From positions 124,001 through 188,000 of the forward strand of contig JACKQC010000006.1 in the NCBI GenBank assembly GCA_024233085.1: a stretch of DNA of 64,000 nt, in the 5' to 3' direction. The notes below the pieces were generated by a model. It saw nothing but the letters and a program-made list of their open reading frames with translations. It did not search any database and was not told where the DNA came from. Position 1 is the stretch's first letter, and each line of letters starts with the position of its first letter. The stretch is from Akkermansiaceae bacterium. Its GTDB lineage: Bacteria > Verrucomicrobiota > Verrucomicrobiia > Verrucomicrobiales > DEV007. Positions 34,792-42,941 of the stretch are shown here, piece after piece. The translations under genes and the position numbers were made by a program.

Positions 34792-35294
34792 CCCTTTCGA
34801 ATTCCCCGCTCCTCGCCCCCGTCGTGTGGGCTTTGCTCGGCCTCGCCGCGACCGCCGGCGCGCAGAATGTCGTGATTCCCTCGCAACCCGGAAAATTCCG
34901 GGTGCGAGGGGCCGGAACGGGCGCCGACTCCGGCGTATCCGTGAACAACCCCGTCAACCCCGAGCCGCGGACCGTCGTCATCCAATACACCGCCGTTACC
35001 CCGGAGCGGGAGTGGACCAACACCGACGGAAAAAAGATGATCGCCCGTCTCCTCGCCTTCTCGACCCCGAAGGAGGGCGAATCCACCCCGGTCGAGGTCA
35101 TCCGCGAAGGGCGCGTCCGCTTTTTGCTGAATCTGAAACGCGAACCCATCGACTACGAACTGGCCAATCTCGGCGCCGAGGACCAGGTCTATGTGAAGGC
35201 CCTCGCCCAAGCCGCCCGAACCGCCGCCCAAGCCGCCGCGGAGGAAACCGCGGCCGAGGCCGAGGCCAAAAAGAGCGGCGAAAAAGCCGAGTGA
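34788..35294 (+). CDS. Secreted SHD1-like domain protein
   Basis: This 168-aa protein has a signal peptide (1-25, TAGAQN). A central segment (about 80-135) matches the SHD1-like pattern of PVC proteins: REWTNTDGKKMIARLLAF, then a strand of polar residues, then LGAEDQVYVKAL. The C-terminus is an Ala/Glu-rich helix (about 138-168). SHD1 domains often occur at the ends of PVC exoproteins and their ligand is unknown. It overlaps the glycosyltransferase by 4 bp and ends 7 bp before a 41-bp repeat. Confidence 0.7.
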   Translation: MTLSNSPLLAPVVWALLGLAATAGAQNVVIPSQPGKFRVRGAGTGADSGVSVNNPVNPEPRTVVIQYTAVTPEREWTNTDGKKMIARLLAFSTPKEGESTPVEVIREGRVRFLLNLKREPIDYELANLGAEDQVYVKALAQAARTAAQAAAEETAAEAEAKKSGEKAE

Positions 35295-35301
35295 AAGGCG
35301 T

Positions 35302-35342
35302 CACCCAACAGGGTTGGGTCCGGCACTCTACCCTGTTAAGTC
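35302..35342. repeat. 41-bp repeat (family A), copy 6
   Basis: CACCCAACAGGGTTGGGTC (35302-35320) and CACTCTACCCTGTTAAGTC (35324-35342) with a 3-nt spacer, between convergent genes. The agmatine deiminase TGA (35341-35343) uses the last two bases. Confidence 0.88.
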
Positions 35343-36381
35343 AGCTCGGCTGCTGCTGCGTCATGCAGTGAATGGTGCCGGACTCGAGCACGATGTCGTA
35401 ACAGTCGATGCCGACGATCTCGCGCCCGGGAAAACAGTCGGCGAGGATTTCGGCCGCCTCGGCGTCGCGTCCCGGCTGGCGGAAAGTGGGCATCAACACC
35501 GCGCCGTTCAGGACGAGGTAGTTCACGTAGCTCGAGGGCATGCGCTTGCCGATCCGATGGCAAGGCTCGGGCATCGGCATTTCGCGGATCTCGTAGGGGC
35601 GGCCGGCCGCCGTCCGGAGCGCGCGCAACTTCTCAAGATTCTCGGCAAGGGGCCGGTGATTGGGGTCGTCCGGGTTCGGCTCCACCGCCGTCAACAGGGC
35701 GTCGGACCGGATGAAACGGGTGATGTCGTCAATGTGCCCGTCGGTGTCGTCGCCCTCGATGCCTTCGCCGAGCCACACAATCTCCGTCACGCCGAGATAA
35801 GCGCGCAGCTCGCCCTCGATGTCGGCGCGTGTGAGGTGAGGATTGCGGTTTGGATTCAGCAGGCAGGAGTCGGTGGTCAGCAGCACGCCCTGACCATTGA
35901 CCTCGACGGAGCCGCCCTCGAGGGTCATCGGGTTGGGGAAGCGGCGAAGCTTCAGCGTGGCGGCGACGCGCTCCGGCACGCGATTGTCGGCGTCGTAGGG
36001 CTCGAATTTCTTTCCCCAGGCGTCGTAGTTCCAGTCCGTGACCGCCACTTCGCCGGTGCGGTCGTTTTTCACGAAGAGGGGCCCATGGTCGCGGCACCAG
36101 ACGTCGTCGTTCGGGTGGAGATAAAACTCGACGCGCTCCATGGCGGCGCCGGCGGCTTCACAGAGGTGCCGGGCGCGGGCGAGTTCGTTTTCCGCGATAT
36201 TGACCCGCACCGGCTCGAAGCGCGCGATGGCGGCGACAATCTCGCCGAAGAGCGCCTGGATTTCGTCAAAGCAGGTCGGCCAGGTGACGCGGTCCCGGGG
36301 CCAGGAAAGCCAGACGGCCTCCTGAGGCTCCCATTCGGCGGGCAGGCGAAACCCGAGCGCGGCGGGCGTGTCGGCGATCAT
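35341..36381 (-). CDS. aguA: Agmatine deiminase
   Basis: This 346-aa cytoplasmic enzyme of the peptidyl-arginine-deiminase fold converts agmatine to N-carbamoylputrescine and ammonia. Diagnostic motifs are PAEWEPQEAVWLSWP at the start, NDDVWCRDHGP, TLEGGSVEVNG, GDDTDGHIDD and the C-terminal GTIHCMTQQQP with nucleophile Cys339. ATG 36381 was chosen because the family start follows directly; the in-frame extension to 36483 does not look conserved. It lies 19 bp downstream of N-carbamoylputrescine amidase, so both steps from agmatine to putrescine are encoded together. The stop codon abuts the 41-bp repeat. Confidence 0.93.
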   Translation of the reverse strand: MIADTPAALGFRLPAEWEPQEAVWLSWPRDRVTWPTCFDEIQALFGEIVAAIARFEPVRVNIAENELARARHLCEAAGAAMERVEFYLHPNDDVWCRDHGPLFVKNDRTGEVAVTDWNYDAWGKKFEPYDADNRVPERVAATLKLRRFPNPMTLEGGSVEVNGQGVLLTTDSCLLNPNRNPHLTRADIEGELRAYLGVTEIVWLGEGIEGDDTDGHIDDITRFIRSDALLTAVEPNPDDPNHRPLAENLEKLRALRTAAGRPYEIREMPMPEPCHRIGKRMPSSYVNYLVLNGAVLMPTFRQPGRDAEAAEILADCFPGREIVGIDCYDIVLESGTIHCMTQQQPS

Positions 36382-36400
36382 GGAAAAGCGGGAAAAAAAA

Positions 36401-37276
36401 TCAGTCGAGGAACCGTTTCTCGATGCCCTCGTAGGCGTCGATGCGGCGGTCGCGCAGAAAAGGCCAGTAGGTGCGCGTGACATCCACGTCCCGGGTCTCC
36501 ACTTCGGCGAGCAGGATCTCCTCGCGGTCGGCGGAGGCTTTGGCGATCATCTCGCCGCTGGTGCCGGCCACGAAGCTCTGTCCCCAGAACTCGATGCCCT
36601 CGCCCCCGGCGGGCGCCTCGTGCCCGATCCGGTTGACCGACGCGACGAAGCAGCCGTTGGCCACGGCGTGGGAACGCTGGATCGTCTCCCAGGCGCCGTG
36701 CTGGCGCTCGCCATGGGTGGCCTTTTCGGAGGGCAACCACCCGATCGCCGTCGGATAGAAAAGAATCTCGGCCCCCTGAAGCGCGGTGAGGCGCGCCGCC
36801 TCGGGATACCACTGATCCCAGCAGATCAGGACGCCGACGCGGCCATAACGCGTTTGCCAGGCCCGAAAACCGAGGTCGCCGGGCGTGAAGTAGAATTTCT
36901 CGTAAAACTGCGGGTCGTCCGGGATGTGCATCTTCCGGTAGGCGCCGAGGAAGCTTCCATCCGCGTCGATGATGGCGGCGGTGTTGTGATAGAGGCCGGG
37001 GGCGCGCTTTTCGAAAAGCGAGACGATCATCACGATCTCGCGGGCCTTCGCGAGCGCCTGAAAGGCCTCCACACTCGGTCCCGGAACGGGTTCGGCGAGG
37101 GCAAAGTGGGCGTGGTCCTCGCTCTGGCAGAAGTATTCCGATCGGAACAGCTCCTGCGTGCACACGATTTGCGCGCCCGCGTCGGCGGCGCGTCCGGCCA
37201 GCGAAAGGGTCGTGGCGAGGTTCGCTTCCGGATCGGCGGAGCAGGCGTGCTGGAGAAGGCCGAGGGTGACTTTCAT
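36401..37276 (-). CDS. aguB: N-carbamoylputrescine amidase
   Basis: This 291-aa nitrilase-superfamily enzyme hydrolyses N-carbamoylputrescine to putrescine, CO2 and ammonia. The triad is Glu42 (TQELFRSEYFC), Lys115 (AYRKMHIPDDP) and Cys152 (VLICWDQWYPEAAR). FRSEYFCQ and HIPDDPQFYEKFYFTPGD are characteristic of the putrescine branch rather than other CN hydrolases. Length is normal for the family. It is the first gene of the aguB-aguA pair. The potABCD importer 4 kb away gives this region a polyamine theme. Confidence 0.93.
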   Translation of the reverse strand: MKVTLGLLQHACSADPEANLATTLSLAGRAADAGAQIVCTQELFRSEYFCQSEDHAHFALAEPVPGPSVEAFQALAKAREIVMIVSLFEKRAPGLYHNTAAIIDADGSFLGAYRKMHIPDDPQFYEKFYFTPGDLGFRAWQTRYGRVGVLICWDQWYPEAARLTALQGAEILFYPTAIGWLPSEKATHGERQHGAWETIQRSHAVANGCFVASVNRIGHEAPAGGEGIEFWGQSFVAGTSGEMIAKASADREEILLAEVETRDVDVTRTYWPFLRDRRIDAYEGIEKRFLD

Positions 37277-37320
37277 CGGCCGGATGTTTCGCGCCGGATC
37301 GCGCCCGGTTCAAGCGGGAA

Positions 37321-38616
37321 TCAGGGCTTCTCCTCGATGCGGTAGAGGTGCGTCTTGGTGCGGACAAACAGAGCGTTGCCCGACACGGCGGGCGAGGCCA
37401 TGCAGCCGGCGTCGAGCTGGTTTTCGGCGAGAATCTTGAATTCGCGCCCGGCTTCGATGACGACTCCGCGTCCGTCCTCGTCGAAGAACCAGATCTTGCC
37501 GTCGGCGTGAACGGGAGACGCGGAGTAGTTGCCGTTGACGCGGTCCCGCCAGATTTCCCCGCCCGTTTTCGCCTCGACACAGGCCGCGATTCCCCCGTCG
37601 TCCACCATGAAGAGCAGGTCGCCGAGGAGGATGGGCGAGGCGCGCTTCGGCACCACGCGCTTGTAGGACCAGACGAGGTGGGAATCGGTGACGACGCCAT
37701 CGCCCCCCGGCTTCACGGCGTAGAGTTCCCCGCCCGATCCCATCGGCGAAAAGATCAGCCCCTGCCCGATGACGGGGGTGCAACCGGCGGAGTGCATTTT
37801 CTTGGCCTCGAGACGCCAGAGTTCCTTTCCGGTCTCGGGATCGTAGCCGTAAAGGGCCTTCGACCCGAGACTGACGAGTTCGGTTCGGCCGCTTTCGCTT
37901 TTCGCCAGGCGGGAGGTCGAGTAGGCTTTGCGCCAGTCGCCCTCGCGCTCGGGTTTGCCGGTCTCCGGATCGATGTCTTCGAAATCGACGCCGCGGTCGG
38001 TTTTCCACACCGTCTCGCCGGTGGCCTTGTCGAAGGCGATGACGTATTGAAAGTCGCTGCCGTCAAAGTTCAGAATACACAGCTTGTCCGTCAGAAAAGG
38101 CGACGATCCCGGGCCGCGGAAGTGATTGCAGACCTGGTCGGTGCGTTCCCAGATGACTTCGGCCGTCCCGGCGTCGAGACAGCCCGTCCAAGGCGCGCCG
38201 AATGTGACATAAACCCGTCCCTCCTCGACGATCGGCGAGGGAGAGCCGTAGGAATTGAACGGGTGGCAATACTGCGGCGCGGCGACGGAGCGAACGCGTT
38301 TGTTGTGCAGGATTTTGCCCGTGTTCTTGTCCACGCAAACGACCGAGAGCCGGGTGCCGCCCTCGTCGGCGTTGGTGAGCCAGATCTTGTCGCCCCAGAT
38401 CACCGGCGACGACCAGGCCTTGCCCTCGAGGGCGGTTTTCCAGGCGACGTTCTCGGCTTCGCTCCATTTCATCGGGAGCCGGGTACCCTCGTCGGTCAAT
38501 CCATGCTCGGACGGGCCGCGGAAATTGGGCCAGTTTTCGACGGCGCCGGCCGAAGCGGCGACAGACGCGAACGCGATGGCCGAGCCGAGGGGAAGAAGAT
38601 GTTTGGAAAAGGTCAT
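37321..38616 (-). CDS. Secreted PQQ-like beta-propeller protein
   Basis: This 431-aa protein has a signal peptide (1-25, ASAGAV) and repeated propeller blades ending in W motifs (VAWKTALEG, KAWSSPVIWGDKIWL, VIWERTD, TVWKTDRG, ELWRLEAKK, EIWRDRVNG). It starts with NWPNFRGPSEHG, the usual opening of verrucomicrobial and planctomycete PQQ-binding-like propellers. Most members lack proven quinone binding, so the role is open. It stands 44 bp upstream of aguB on the same strand; functional linkage is doubtful. Confidence 0.88.
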   Translation of the reverse strand: MTFSKHLLPLGSAIAFASVAASAGAVENWPNFRGPSEHGLTDEGTRLPMKWSEAENVAWKTALEGKAWSSPVIWGDKIWLTNADEGGTRLSVVCVDKNTGKILHNKRVRSVAAPQYCHPFNSYGSPSPIVEEGRVYVTFGAPWTGCLDAGTAEVIWERTDQVCNHFRGPGSSPFLTDKLCILNFDGSDFQYVIAFDKATGETVWKTDRGVDFEDIDPETGKPEREGDWRKAYSTSRLAKSESGRTELVSLGSKALYGYDPETGKELWRLEAKKMHSAGCTPVIGQGLIFSPMGSGGELYAVKPGGDGVVTDSHLVWSYKRVVPKRASPILLGDLLFMVDDGGIAACVEAKTGGEIWRDRVNGNYSASPVHADGKIWFFDEDGRGVVIEAGREFKILAENQLDAGCMASPAVSGNALFVRTKTHLYRIEEKP

Positions 38617-38704
38617 GGGCGGGAATCCTGAACCGCATTCGCGCCGCGGAACAAGCGAAAAACGCGTCTCCCGGGGCGCGGCATCGCGTCCCGAGGGATG
38701 TCGA

Positions 38705-39403
38705 TCATGGCGGGAAAGCCCGCTGCAATTGAATCGCCCGCCACAAGGCCGGACCGATCCGGACGGGAATCACGTCGATGGCAAAAATCTGGCCCGTCGC
38801 GCCCCTCAGGAAATTTCCCTGATGTCCGTCGAACACTCCGATCAGGTCGTTTTCGCGAACGAACATCGACTTGTTTGTCAGGCGGGAAAATCCGAGCGCC
38901 TCCATATAGGCGTCGATCTCCCCATTCTCGGGTCGTTCGCCGACCACAACCGGCTGGGAAATCACGATTCGGGGGCCGGCCCGATCATCGACGATTCCCA
39001 TCACCCTGAAATCGTCGGCAAAAATCCGGTTCGAAAGGGCCAGACGATCGAGATACTCAAGCGGTGTCGCGGGCCGCAGCCCCGGCGTCCCATCCGCCCT
39101 CGGGGTCGGCATCTGCCCGTAGAAGCCCGGGAGGGTGATTTTGACCACCCGCTGCCGGTGTTTCAGAAACCAATATTCGTGCTCGACTCCACCGATCTTG
39201 GCGTGTCTCAGCCAGTCGTCACGATCGAGGGTTCGGCCGGTTGCTCTTCCCCATTTTCCGAGGGCGAGGATTTGCTCGACGATGCCGGGCGGACCGGTTT
39301 GCCCAGATGCCTCTCCACTTGGGCGTAAAATTCTTCGGAGGTCAGCCGCGGCTGATTCCGGCGCAATTCCCTGATCTTCTCCGGGTCTGTTTCCATGACT
39401 CAC
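38705..39403 (-). CDS. Kinase-like protein of the polyvalent-protein type
   Basis: The conserved region (residues about 60-215 of 232) matches the Ser/Thr/Tyr-kinase-like domain described in phage and mobile-element polyvalent proteins. Features are EHEYWFL, Lys88 in RVVKIT, TPLEYLDRLALSNRIFADD, IVISQPVVVGERP, the catalytic-loop-like FDGHQGNFL (Asp192, Asn197) and FAIDVIP with Asp210. The start is uncertain: the only usable start codon in this frame is GTG 39403, yet the first 60 codons overlap another frame (39208-39396) that looks better as protein. A frameshift joining the two frames, or an alternative start, is possible. It stands alone rather than inside a large polyvalent protein. Confidence 0.6.
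   Translation of the reverse strand: MSHGNRPGEDQGIAPESAAADLRRILRPSGEASGQTGPPGIVEQILALGKWGRATGRTLDRDDWLRHAKIGGVEHEYWFLKHRQRVVKITLPGFYGQMPTPRADGTPGLRPATPLEYLDRLALSNRIFADDFRVMGIVDDRAGPRIVISQPVVVGERPENGEIDAYMEALGFSRLTNKSMFVRENDLIGVFDGHQGNFLRGATGQIFAIDVIPVRIGPALWRAIQLQRAFPP
39208..39396 (-). CDS. Small ORF overlapping the kinase-like gene
   Basis: This 62-aa frame (starts METDPEKIRELRRNQPRL, then TSEEFYAQVERHLGKP) is charged and helix-forming and has coding-like third positions. It overlaps the weak N-terminal part of the kinase-like frame and stops inside the codons for RDDWLRH. It may be a small partner gene with a coupled start downstream, or the true N-terminus of the kinase separated by a +1/-1 shift. 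I cannot decide between these from sequence alone. Confidence 0.45.
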   Translation of the reverse strand: METDPEKIRELRRNQPRLTSEEFYAQVERHLGKPVRPASSSKSSPSENGEEQPAEPSIVTTG

Positions 39404-39546
39404 GCTTGGGGCGACGATTCAGGATTAGTGTCCCGCGACACATGGCCGGCGTCAACCCCCGATCGGAAGCCCGCCCCGCGCGGTGTGCACAGACCGGCTT
39501 TGGGCTTTACACCCGGGACCGACGCCGGACACAATCGGCGACTTCC

Positions 39547-40290
39547 ATGAAAACGCCATCCTTGAGACATGCCATCTCCAGACTCGTCGTGACGACGGCG
39601 ATTCCGCTCCTGATCGCGAGCGCGCCTCCCACCGCCCGGGCGCAGGGCGACACCGCCTCGAAGCTCTCCGTCACAATTCCGTCGGTCGAGTTCGTGGAGA
39701 CCCCCCTGCGGGACGCGCTCGATTTTCTGGTGGCGAAAAGCCGGGAGGCGGCGCCCGGCGGCAACGGAATCAACATCATCGTCAAAGACCAGTCGCTCTC
39801 CCGGGTTCCCGTCAGCCTGAAGCTCTCGAATGTCTCCCTCGGCCTGACGCTGAAGTTCATCACCCGCATCGTCGGCGCGAAAATGGAGATCGAACCCATC
39901 GCGGTCGTGATCGATCGCTCGAACGTTCCGGCAAAAGTTTCGACCGACAAACCGGCCGCGCTGCTCGGAAAACTGAGCCGCATCGTCATTCCCAGCCTCG
40001 AATTCTCCGGGACTCCCCTCGCCGACGCGCTCGACTATTTCCGCGTCCGGGCGGAGCAGCTCGACACCGACGCCCCCGCCGGATCGCGCGGCGTGAACAT
40101 CGTCGTGCTGAATCAGGAGGCGCTGCCGGAGGCGACCGTGACCCTGAACCTCAACAACGTCCCGCTCGGCGACGCCCTGCGCTACTCGACCGAGCTGGCG
40201 GGCTACGTGTGCGTCATCGAGGACGGAGTCGTGGTTGTGAAAAAGCCCGCGCCCAAGAAGTCGTCGAGCGCCGCGGGCAAACAGGGTTAG
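39547..40290 (+). CDS. Secreted protein with two STN-like domains
   Basis: This 247-aa protein has a signal peptide (1-33, TARAQG). It contains two similar segments, about 38-120 and 140-235, each of the form IPSVEFVETPLRDALDFL...INIIVKD...VSLKLSNVSLGLTLKFI, which match the secretin/TonB short N-terminal (STN) fold and the duplicated repeats seen in verrucomicrobial exoproteins. It likely sits in the periplasm, but no secretin channel or TonB receptor follows, so its partner is unknown. The last residues (GKQG) and the TAG stop come from the left unit of the 41-bp repeat. Confidence 0.72.
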   Translation: MKTPSLRHAISRLVVTTAIPLLIASAPPTARAQGDTASKLSVTIPSVEFVETPLRDALDFLVAKSREAAPGGNGINIIVKDQSLSRVPVSLKLSNVSLGLTLKFITRIVGAKMEIEPIAVVIDRSNVPAKVSTDKPAALLGKLSRIVIPSLEFSGTPLADALDYFRVRAEQLDTDAPAGSRGVNIVVLNQEALPEATVTLNLNNVPLGDALRYSTELAGYVCVIEDGVVVVKKPAPKKSSSAAGKQG

Positions 40291-40315
40291 GTCACCGACC
40301 AAACCCTGTCAGGTC
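40275..40315. repeat. 41-bp repeat (family A), copy 7, spanning two stop codons
   Basis: Left unit 40275-40293 carries the TAG (40288-40290) ending the STN-like gene. Right unit GACCAAACCCTGTCAGGTC (40297-40315) carries the TGA (40309-40311, minus strand) ending the methyltransferase gene. The spacer is 3 nt. Confidence 0.9.
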
Positions 40316-41040
40316 GGCCGGAAAACCATCGCCCGGTGAAAGGCCGGCGGATCGCCATACAACTCCGTCCCCGAAAACCCGGCCTCGGCGGCCATGGAGA
40401 CGAGGTTTTCCGGCGTCTCGGGAAAGTCGCGGGCCGAGATGTGCCGGTCGATGAGGCCGTGTTCGCGCTCGGTGATTCCGGACCAGTCGCGGCGCATCCA
40501 CTCGAGATAAGACTCCACAAAATGCGCCCGGTCGCGACCGGGGTGGCAAAAGATATCGTAAAGCAGCAGGGCGCCGCCGGACCGAAGACGGGCGCGAATT
40601 TCGCGAAAAATGCCGCGCTTTTCGCGGGGCTGGAAGTGATGGAGCGAATAGCCGGCGATCACGATGTCGAACGGCTCGCGGCATTCGCGGAGGTATTCGA
40701 GAATATCCCGGCGAACCCATTCGATCTCCGGAACCGTGCCGGGAAGGCTGTCTCGCGCCTCCCGCAACGCCATTTCGGACGAGTCGACTCCGACATACCG
40801 CCCCACCCGCCGCCCTGCGCCGAGCAAGGCGGCCGCGACATGGGCATCGCCGCATCCGAGGTCGAGCCAGGCGCCATTCCCGTCCGAGGCGGCTCCCGCT
40901 TCGTCGAGCCAGGCGCCAAAGGCTCCGATCACATCGCGGTGGACCATGAAATCGGATTCGATCACCTTTCGGTAGATCGCCCACTGCTCGAAGAAACGCT
41001 CGCGCTCCTCCGCTTCTCCACCGTTTGCCGCCGCGCTCAC
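40309..41040 (-). CDS. Class I SAM-dependent methyltransferase
   Basis: This 243-aa protein has the Rossmann-type methyltransferase core: motif I WLDLGCGDAHVAAALL, acidic loop VGVDSSEMAL, motif II RDILEYL, and post-II FDIVIAGYSLHHFQPREK. The substrate is unknown. GTG 41040 overlaps the potD stop as GTGA, so it is the last cistron of the polyamine importer operon. That position makes modification of a polyamine or related amine a reasonable guess, but the sequence does not prove it. Its stop lies inside the 41-bp repeat. Confidence 0.8.
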   Translation of the reverse strand: MSAAANGGEAEERERFFEQWAIYRKVIESDFMVHRDVIGAFGAWLDEAGAASDGNGAWLDLGCGDAHVAAALLGAGRRVGRYVGVDSSEMALREARDSLPGTVPEIEWVRRDILEYLRECREPFDIVIAGYSLHHFQPREKRGIFREIRARLRSGGALLLYDIFCHPGRDRAHFVESYLEWMRRDWSGITEREHGLIDRHISARDFPETPENLVSMAAEAGFSGTELYGDPPAFHRAMVFRPT

Positions 41041-42101
41041 TCGGTGGTGGCGGCCCGGATCTGGTCCCAGATGCGGGTGTATTTCGCGTTCCCCTCGGCG
41101 CCGAGGTCGTCGATCATCTCGCTGCGGCCCAGCACGGCACGGTCGAGGAAGATGGCGGGATTTTCCCGAATCTCGGCGTCGAGCAGCGGGTAGGCGTCCT
41201 TGTTCGGCGCGAGATAAAAAATGTAACCGACGTTCTTCGCCGCGATCTCGGGTTCGCACAGGAAGTTGATGAAAGCGTGGGCGAGATCCGGATTCGGCGC
41301 GTCCTTGGGGATCACCAGGTCGTCACAGGCGATCGAGGTGCCCTCCTCGGGGATGACAATCGCGACTTTTTCGTTTTCCTCCTGCGCCTGAAAAAGGTCG
41401 CCGGAGTAGCCGTGGACGAGCACGAACTCGCCCGAGGCGATGCCGGCGTCGTATTGGTCGCTCTCGAACTTGGCGATGTTTTTCTTCCAGCCGATCACGA
41501 CCTCCCGGGCCTTTTCCAGTTCGGCGTCGTTGGTGGTGTTGATGCTGTAGCCCAGAGTTTTGAGGGCGGCGCCGATGGTTTCGCGCTGGTCGTTGAGCAG
41601 GGTCATGCGTCCCTTGAGATCGGCGCGGTCGAACATCTTCCACGAGGGGACGACATTTTCGACCCGATCCTCGAGGTAGGCGAACCCTGTGGCGGCGAAC
41701 ATGTAGGGCACGCTGACGCGCATCTCCTTGTCGAAGGCGGTCTCGCTCAGGTATTCGGTGTCGATGTGGCTGAGATTGATGATCTTCGAGTGGTCGAGCG
41801 GCTGAAGCATGCCCTGCTTGTCGAGGATTTTCACCATGTAGGAGCTGGGCACGAGAATGTCGTAGCCGCTCGCCCCGGCCTTGATCTTGGCGAGCATGGA
41901 CTCGTTCGAATCGAAGGTGTCGATGACGAGCTTGCAGTGATGTTCCTTCTCGAACCGGGGAATCAGCTCGGGATTGATGTAGTCGTCCCAGGTAAAGACG
42001 TGCAGGACCTCTTTCTCGGGACCGCAGGAAGTCAGGGCGCCGGCGCCCAGGAGAGCGGCCGCCAGGACGAGCCGGGGAAGCGTGATACGGAAAATCTTCA
42101 T
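41037..42101 (-). CDS. potD: Spermidine/putrescine-binding lipoprotein
   Basis: This 354-aa solute-binding protein has a lipoprotein signal with lipobox LTSC (Cys26), so it is anchored outside the inner membrane. Polyamine-binding family features include LHVFTWDDYINPELIPRFEKEH at the start of the mature part, VPSSYMVKILDKQGMLQPLDHSK, VPYMFAATGFAY and EGTSIACDDLVIPKDAPN. It captures polyamines for the PotB/PotC permease. The chosen ATG (42101) directly precedes the signal; another in-frame ATG at 42119 would add six residues. It lies 51 bp after potC and overlaps the methyltransferase start. Confidence 0.9.
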   Translation of the reverse strand: MKIFRITLPRLVLAAALLGAGALTSCGPEKEVLHVFTWDDYINPELIPRFEKEHHCKLVIDTFDSNESMLAKIKAGASGYDILVPSSYMVKILDKQGMLQPLDHSKIINLSHIDTEYLSETAFDKEMRVSVPYMFAATGFAYLEDRVENVVPSWKMFDRADLKGRMTLLNDQRETIGAALKTLGYSINTTNDAELEKAREVVIGWKKNIAKFESDQYDAGIASGEFVLVHGYSGDLFQAQEENEKVAIVIPEEGTSIACDDLVIPKDAPNPDLAHAFINFLCEPEIAAKNVGYIFYLAPNKDAYPLLDAEIRENPAIFLDRAVLGRSEMIDDLGAEGNAKYTRIWDQIRAATTE

Positions 42102-42152
42102 GATTGCGACCGCTTTCATAAGAGCGAAGCCCCGGCGGGCGCAAGAGAAAAC

Positions 42153-42941
42153 TCACCCCCGCAGCGCGGGCCGGGCATGGCGCTGCACGTACCACACCAC
42201 GACGAAGGTGAAGGTCAGCATCAGGGTCGAAAGGGCGTTGATGACCGGCATCTGTCGCGAGTGGCGGGCCATGCTGTAGATTTTCAGCGGCAAAGTGTCG
42301 AGGCCCACGCCCTTGACGAAAAACGTGATCACAAAGTCGTCGATCGACAGCGTGAATGCCAGCAACCCGCCGGCGACGATGCCCGGCGCCAGCAGCGGGA
42401 TCACGACACGCCACACGGCCTGCCACCATGTCGCGCCCAGGTCGCGGGCGGCGTCGACGACCGACTCGTCGAAATCCTGAAGCCGTCCCAGCACCGCCAG
42501 CGCCACGTAGCTGATGCAAAACGTGATGTGGGCCACCGTGATCGTCTCGAGGCTGCGATCCACCCCGAGCGTGATCAGGAGAATGCCGAGACTGATACCC
42601 ATGAGAATGTCCGGAGCCACGATGGGCAGATAGACGAGGCCGAAATGGACTTTCTGCAGCCGCGTCCGATAGCGGTGGAGCACCCAGGCGGCCGTGGTTC
42701 CCAACACCATGGACACCAGACTCGCCCCGATCGCGATGTGCAGCGACCGCTGGATCGATTCCCAGATATCGCGGCTCTCGCCGCTGAAAAGCAGCCGGTA
42801 CCAGCGCAGCGTCCACCCCTCCCAGCTCGACCCGTATTTCGAGGCGTTGAAGGAGTTCAGCACCAGGACGAGAATGGGAAAGTAGAGGAACACCAGCACC
42901 AGCGCGGTGAGGACTCCGGGTATCCTGAGGCGGCTTTTCAT
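42153..42941 (-). CDS. potC: Polyamine ABC transporter permease PotC
   Basis: This 262-aa inner-membrane permease has six transmembrane segments and the BPD-transport EAA loop near residues 160-180 (VVDAARDLGATWWQAVWRVVIPLLAPGI), which contacts the ATPase. YGSSWEGWTLRWYRLLFSG and ISLGILLITLGV are typical of PotC. Its ATG overlaps the potB stop as ATGA, so the two permease subunits are translationally coupled. Confidence 0.92.
   Translation of the reverse strand: MKSRLRIPGVLTALVLVFLYFPILVLVLNSFNASKYGSSWEGWTLRWYRLLFSGESRDIWESIQRSLHIAIGASLVSMVLGTTAAWVLHRYRTRLQKVHFGLVYLPIVAPDILMGISLGILLITLGVDRSLETITVAHITFCISYVALAVLGRLQDFDESVVDAARDLGATWWQAVWRVVIPLLAPGIVAGGLLAFTLSIDDFVITFFVKGVGLDTLPLKIYSMARHSRQMPVINALSTLMLTFTFVVVWYVQRHARPALRG

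Noticed and set aside
35341..35380. The TQQQP end of agmatine deiminase as a repeat-encoded peptide
   Set aside because: GTIHCMTQQQP is the conserved C-terminus of the enzyme family; only the stop codon touches the repeat.
35690..35712. GTCAACAGGGCGTCGG as another family A unit
   Set aside because: Only the AACAGGG core matches, the flanks do not, and there is no second unit 3 nt away. It lies in a conserved part of agmatine deiminase.
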